A stretch of 9,484 nt of DNA from Cryomorphaceae bacterium (GTDB lineage: Bacteria; Bacteroidota; Bacteroidia; Flavobacteriales; Schleiferiaceae), in contig JACESW010000033.1 in the NCBI GenBank assembly GCA_013911625.1, positions 1 to 9,484 of the forward strand, in the 5' to 3' direction. The position numbers and the translations under genes were made by a program. Below the pieces are notes generated by a model. The model was not told the DNA's origin and made no database searches. It worked only from the letters and a program-made list of their open reading frames with translations. Below, one piece after another: positions 6,732 through 9,484 of this stretch (positions are counted from its first letter, which is position 1; each line of letters opens with the position of its first letter).

Positions 6732-7644
6732 ATTCTTAGAGCACACTCAGATTGATTTTGAAAAGTGGGATGCGTGCGTTGCCGCAACTTCCAATCCTCA
6801 GCCGTATGGTTTTAGTTGGTATCTGAATTGGCTCACAGATCAATGGCAAGCATTGGTTATTGGCGATTACGAAGCCGTATTACCATTGTTTATTCAGAAG
6901 AAATTCGGGCAATTATATTCTACTCGACCTTATGGAACACAGGCCTTGGGTCCTTATTCAAAGATTCCGTTAACTGCAGAAATTGTCACGGGACTCGTAG
7001 AGGAATCTCTTCAACATGTGAAGTATCTGGAGTACTTCTTTAGTCCCGGTACGCCTATGCCTGCAGGGTTTAAACCTAAACAGTTTTCTAATTTCATCGT
7101 TGATACCTCCGCCGATTATGAGGTACTTTTCAAAGCATACAGTTCTCAGAACAAACGAAACTTGAAGAAGGCAGATGCTGCTCGTTTTGAATTGGCTGAA
7201 TGGGCAACGGTTCAAGATGCTGTTCAGCTTTGGCAAAATAATGTGAGGGAAAAAACAGCTATTCCAGCCGAAAGTTTTAACCGCTTAGGCAAATTGCTTG
7301 AGTTCTGTCATTATCAAAAGCGTGGCGTATTGTATGCCGTTCGTGATGAATACAACCAGCTCTGTGGCGCCCAGTTTTGGATTATTCACGAGGGTAGAAG
7401 TACCCTCTTACTGAATGCCTCCACAGATTGGGGGAAAGACCACGGAGTAAGTACTTGGCTAATTGACCAGCACATTAAAAGTACCGCCGGCAGGTCGCAT
7501 ATTATAGATTTTGAAGGATCGTCAATTCCTGGTTTAAAGCGGTTTTACAGCGGCTTCGGCGCAAAGGATGAACCGTTCTACATGCACGTTGAAAATCAGC
7601 TTCCATTCCCTATTAAACTTTTGAAATCAAAATCTACACGATGA
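6715..7644 (+). CDS. FemAB/GNAT-like acyltransferase (Acetyltransf_6/BioF2-like)
   Basis: A 309-residue protein resembling the tandem-GNAT FemAB-like family (BioF2-like), members of which transfer acyl or aminoacyl groups to amines in cell-wall, exopolysaccharide or lipid precursors. Supporting features are an N-terminal helix with aromatic residues (PYGFSWYLNWL, 30-40), SSQNKRNLKKA (143-153), which matches the basic RN-rich block after the first GNAT unit, CGAQFWIIHEGRSTLLLNAST (217-237), and the typical end block DFEGSSIPGLKRFYSGFGA (265-283). I chose ATG 6715, which overlaps the upstream gene by 17 nt in line with the other junctions; the same frame is open upstream to 6622, but that start would overlap by 110 nt and the extra residues are the out-of-frame reading of the deacetylase-like gene. 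The last codons overlap the next start as ATGA. No signal peptide. Substrate unknown; probably a step in the same pathway as its neighbours. Confidence 0.82.
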   Translation: MQRTIKFLEHTQIDFEKWDACVAATSNPQPYGFSWYLNWLTDQWQALVIGDYEAVLPLFIQKKFGQLYSTRPYGTQALGPYSKIPLTAEIVTGLVEESLQHVKYLEYFFSPGTPMPAGFKPKQFSNFIVDTSADYEVLFKAYSSQNKRNLKKADAARFELAEWATVQDAVQLWQNNVREKTAIPAESFNRLGKLLEFCHYQKRGVLYAVRDEYNQLCGAQFWIIHEGRSTLLLNASTDWGKDHGVSTWLIDQHIKSTAGRSHIIDFEGSSIPGLKRFYSGFGAKDEPFYMHVENQLPFPIKLLKSKSTR

Positions 7645-8339
7645 GTTACAAGCACCTTTTTTTTGATTGGGACCACACACTTTGGGATTTTGAAAAGAAC
7701 TCTGAACATTCACTTAGAAAGCTTTTCAAGGATTTAGGTTTAGCAGGATTAGGTATTCCTTCATTTGAAGATTTCTATCCTCTTTATTCGGTGATCAATG
7801 AACAAAAATGGGAGCTCTATCGTAAAGGCGAAATTGACAAAGCTACTCTGAGGGCGTCCCGTTTTAAAGAAACGTTTGCTCATTTTGGAGTAGTAGCAGA
7901 CGAGGTCGCCTGGACGTTGGAGCAGTGTTACATCGAGGAGACCCCGTATGGCCAGCACCTCATTGAGGGGACCAAGGAAACGTTGGAGACCTTGGCCCAA
8001 AGAGGGTATAAGATGCACATCATAACGAACGGCTTCACAGAAAGTCAGACCATCAAGTTCACCGAGAGTGGTCTAAAGCACTATTTTGATCTCCTGCTTT
8101 GTAGCGATGAGGTGGGCGTGAACAAGCCTGATCCTAAAATTTTCCGTGCTGCCTTATCTCGCACCGGGGCAGAGCGTAAAGAGAGTCTTATGATTGGCGA
8201 TAATCTTGTTGCAGATTGTGTTGGTGCACGTAACCAAGGTATCGATCAAGTGTTTTTTAATCCTAAGTCTTTGAGACACACCGAACAATTCACTTTTGAA
8301 ATCACCCGGATTCCTGAATTGCTTGATTTTTTGAAGTAA
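7641..8339 (+). CDS. yjjG: YjjG-family HAD phosphatase (pyrimidine nucleotidase-like)
   Basis: A 232-residue cytoplasmic HAD hydrolase with a C1-type helical cap. YjjG enzymes remove phosphate from non-canonical pyrimidine nucleoside monophosphates, a house-cleaning task. Motif I is FDWDHTLWDF (8-17), with nucleophile Asp9 and acid Asp11 and the Trp that is typical of YjjG. Motif II is ITNG (128-131), motif III is NKPDP (161-165), and motif IV is MIGDNLVADCVGA (184-196) with Asp187 and Asp192. Length and the cap (WELYRKGEIDKATLRASRF, 57-75) fit the family. The start overlaps the upstream stop as ATGA, so translation is coupled to the acyltransferase gene, and 39 nt separate its stop from the lipoprotein gene. 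In this operon it might instead dephosphorylate a sugar phosphate or nucleotide-linked intermediate, but sequence alone favours the nucleotidase annotation. Confidence 0.9.
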   Translation: MSYKHLFFDWDHTLWDFEKNSEHSLRKLFKDLGLAGLGIPSFEDFYPLYSVINEQKWELYRKGEIDKATLRASRFKETFAHFGVVADEVAWTLEQCYIEETPYGQHLIEGTKETLETLAQRGYKMHIITNGFTESQTIKFTESGLKHYFDLLLCSDEVGVNKPDPKIFRAALSRTGAERKESLMIGDNLVADCVGARNQGIDQVFFNPKSLRHTEQFTFEITRIPELLDFLK

Positions 8340-8378
8340 AGGGTATTTCGGCCCGATTTTTGGCGTTATCTTTCCGGT
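8340..8378 (+). other. 39-nt gap between the yjjG-like and lipoprotein genes
   Basis: This is the only real intergenic gap on the plus strand after radC. I find no stable hairpin with a T run. A TATCTTTC sequence (8367-8374) matches the Bacteroidota -7 consensus TAnnTTTG except for its last base. It lies only 4 nt before the ATG, and no TTTG sits at the expected distance upstream (the nearest, at 8330-8333, is 33 nt away). Transcription therefore may simply continue from yjjG into the lipoprotein genes. Confidence 0.4.
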
Positions 8379-9242
8379 ATGCGTCACTTTATTCCCTTCA
8401 TATTCTGTGTTTTAGCGGTGGTTTTAGCACCATCGTGCTCCAATACGGTGATTCCTGTCGACCAGTTGCCTGCAGATTCTACTATAACCAATGTGGAGCT
8501 AGAAAACTACATCAACAGGACGTACATCGCCTTGTTGAATAGAAAACCAAGTGATGCGGAATTGGCCACTGCTTTAGGTCAACTTGATGTGGATAGGTAC
8601 GACAGGGAAATTCGCAACATGTACATTCTCGGTCTGCAAAACAGACCGACCTCAAAATGGGCGGCATGGCAGTTCTTATCTGACCGTCTCGTTGATGGTG
8701 TAGATACTGGGAGCGTTTACGACGATAGGGATTGGTTCCAAGAACAGTACGACAACGCTTCCTCTCCGGGCGATGCTGCTTGGTGGGGCATGCTTCTTGA
8801 AAAATCGAACGATCATATAAAGGCAATGCAAGGTTGGTTCGAGGGAGACACCTCCTATACAGCATTGAGTTCATGGATGGTACGCTTGTATAACTATGAC
8901 GAAATAAACGCCGGAACCGAAAATTTTGTAGTGAGCATTTATCAGCATTTCTTTCACCGTTATCCGACGGATGTGGAGCTGGCGCAAGCCTCAGATATGG
9001 TAGATCGTCAATGGGCGCTCTTGTACGGAACCAACGGAAACTCCAAAGCAGATTTTTTGAATATCATTTTTAGTAGTGGCGAGTACGAGCAGGGTATGGT
9101 GATTTCGCTTTTTGAATCTTACTATAATCGTACGCCAAACACCAATGAGACCTTAAAGTATTTGAATCTAATCCAACAGAATTGGACCCGGACTGAACTT
9201 CAACGCTACATTTTAACTAGCTCAGAATATGTCAACAGTTAG
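8379..9242 (+). CDS. Putative lipoprotein with DUF4214-like helical repeats
   Basis: I do not recognise a named gene. The 287-residue product starts with a signal peptide (MRHFIPFIFCVLAVVLAPSC); Cys20 is the likely lipidation site, although Ala at -3 and Pro at -2 make the lipobox atypical, so membrane attachment by lipid is probable rather than certain. The mature part is mostly helical and acidic or aromatic-rich. It has three related units around NRKPSDAEL (54-62), HRYPTDVEL (193-201) and NRTPNTNETL (250-259). Each follows an aromatic Tyr-rich helix, and two are followed by SSGEYEQ (232-238) and TSSEYVN (280-286). The pattern YxxLLxRxPxxxEL...SSEY recalls DUF4214 and related repeats of secreted proteins. 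The role is unknown; an envelope or surface-attachment function is a guess. The 3' end overlaps the next lipoprotein gene by 14 nt, so the two are probably made together. Confidence 0.75.
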   Translation: MRHFIPFIFCVLAVVLAPSCSNTVIPVDQLPADSTITNVELENYINRTYIALLNRKPSDAELATALGQLDVDRYDREIRNMYILGLQNRPTSKWAAWQFLSDRLVDGVDTGSVYDDRDWFQEQYDNASSPGDAAWWGMLLEKSNDHIKAMQGWFEGDTSYTALSSWMVRLYNYDEINAGTENFVVSIYQHFFHRYPTDVELAQASDMVDRQWALLYGTNGNSKADFLNIIFSSGEYEQGMVISLFESYYNRTPNTNETLKYLNLIQQNWTRTELQRYILTSSEYVNS

Positions 9243-9484
9243 GTTTTACATAGCGATAATCGCAATGGTCTTAGCATCCTGCTCAAACGATGTGGTTTAT
9301 GATGTGGGGACACTTGAACCTTCGAATGAAGGAAACAAGACGGAACTAAAGGACGACCTTCAGTTTATGAGTATTGCCTATAGGGATTTATTCGGTGAAG
9401 AGGTACCTCCGGACGTGTTGAGTACAATGCGTAAAGCGTACATATCGTTCGGCGACAAGGAATTAATCATTGATGAAATTGTAC
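9229..9484 (+). CDS. Second putative lipoprotein, likely related to the preceding one (3'-truncated by window edge)
   Basis: An open frame from ATG 9229 runs to the window end (85 codons visible). It begins MSTVRFYIAIIAMVLASCSN, with a good lipobox LASC, Cys18 being the predicted lipidation site. The next part is a low-complexity linker (about residues 19-38), then a helix-turn-helix-like unit: LQFMSIAYRDLFGEEVPPDVL (44-64). This aligns by spacing of Tyr, Leu and Pro with the first repeat of the upstream lipoprotein (NYINRTYIALLNRKPSDAEL, 43-62), suggesting tandem duplication and divergence. The ATG lies 11 nt before the upstream TAG in another frame (14-nt overlap), which is consistent with translational coupling. 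Signal peptide, lipobox and coupling make it a real gene; function and full length cannot be judged. Confidence 0.8.
   Translation, partial: MSTVRFYIAIIAMVLASCSNDVVYDVGTLEPSNEGNKTELKDDLQFMSIAYRDLFGEEVPPDVLSTMRKAYISFGDKELIIDEIV

Noticed and set aside
8340..8378. Intrinsic terminator after the yjjG-like gene
   Set aside because: The GGCCCGATTTTTGGCG segment looks promising but its arms do not pair well, and no T run follows a stem.
8512..8874. A 120-codon open frame on the minus strand inside the lipoprotein gene
   Set aside because: Its translation is rich in Arg, Cys and Pro with no recognisable motif, and it is wholly antisense to a gene with a clear signal peptide and repeats; an overlap artefact.

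Overview
The window looks like chromosomal DNA of a Bacteroidota bacterium, most likely a flavobacterium-type member. The basis is moderate GC, genes without clear Shine-Dalgarno sequences, SPII lipoproteins with short signal peptides, and proteins of Bacteroidota type (a polysaccharide-deacetylase-like protein with its characteristic N-terminal region, a YjjG-type HAD nucleotidase, and a QueA lacking the C-terminal tail seen in E. coli). I see no rRNA, tRNA, IS element, phage gene, CRISPR array or integration scar. Coding density is near 100% and no gap without a gene reaches 300 bases.

Layout. (1) Positions 1-835, plus strand: 3' portion of queA (queuosine synthesis), cut by the window edge. 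(2) 858-886: a hairpin terminator shared by queA and the convergent gene. (3) 885-1961, minus strand: a DUF1972-type family-4 glycosyltransferase with a GTG start. (4) 1990-8339, plus strand: seven genes abutting or overlapping by 4-17 nt: a RadC-like JAMM protein, an alpha/alpha-toroid protein of unknown function, an AAC(3)-fold N-acyltransferase homologue, a classical SDR, a polysaccharide-deacetylase-like protein, a FemAB/GNAT-like acyltransferase and a YjjG-family HAD phosphatase. (5) 8379-9484, plus strand: two overlapping genes for putative lipoproteins with DUF4214-like helical repeats; the second runs off the window and is probably a diverged relative of the first.

How the genes may work together (inference). 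The middle of the forward operon (2653-7644) carries two different acyltransferase-type folds, an NAD(P)-dependent oxidoreductase, a deacetylase-like protein and a toroid of the kind found in polycyclic or sugar-processing enzymes. It has no glycosyltransferase, transporter, polymerase or acyl carrier protein of its own. That suggests a tailoring cassette acting on a glycan, aminosugar or related metabolite made elsewhere, with the divergent glycosyltransferase as a possible partner. RadC at the head and YjjG at the tail are the odd members. They may be co-transcribed housekeeping genes, or YjjG may supply a phosphatase step. The tail lipoproteins suggest an envelope component next to the cassette. 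This cassette is the best candidate here for an undescribed system, but nothing in the sequence identifies its substrate.
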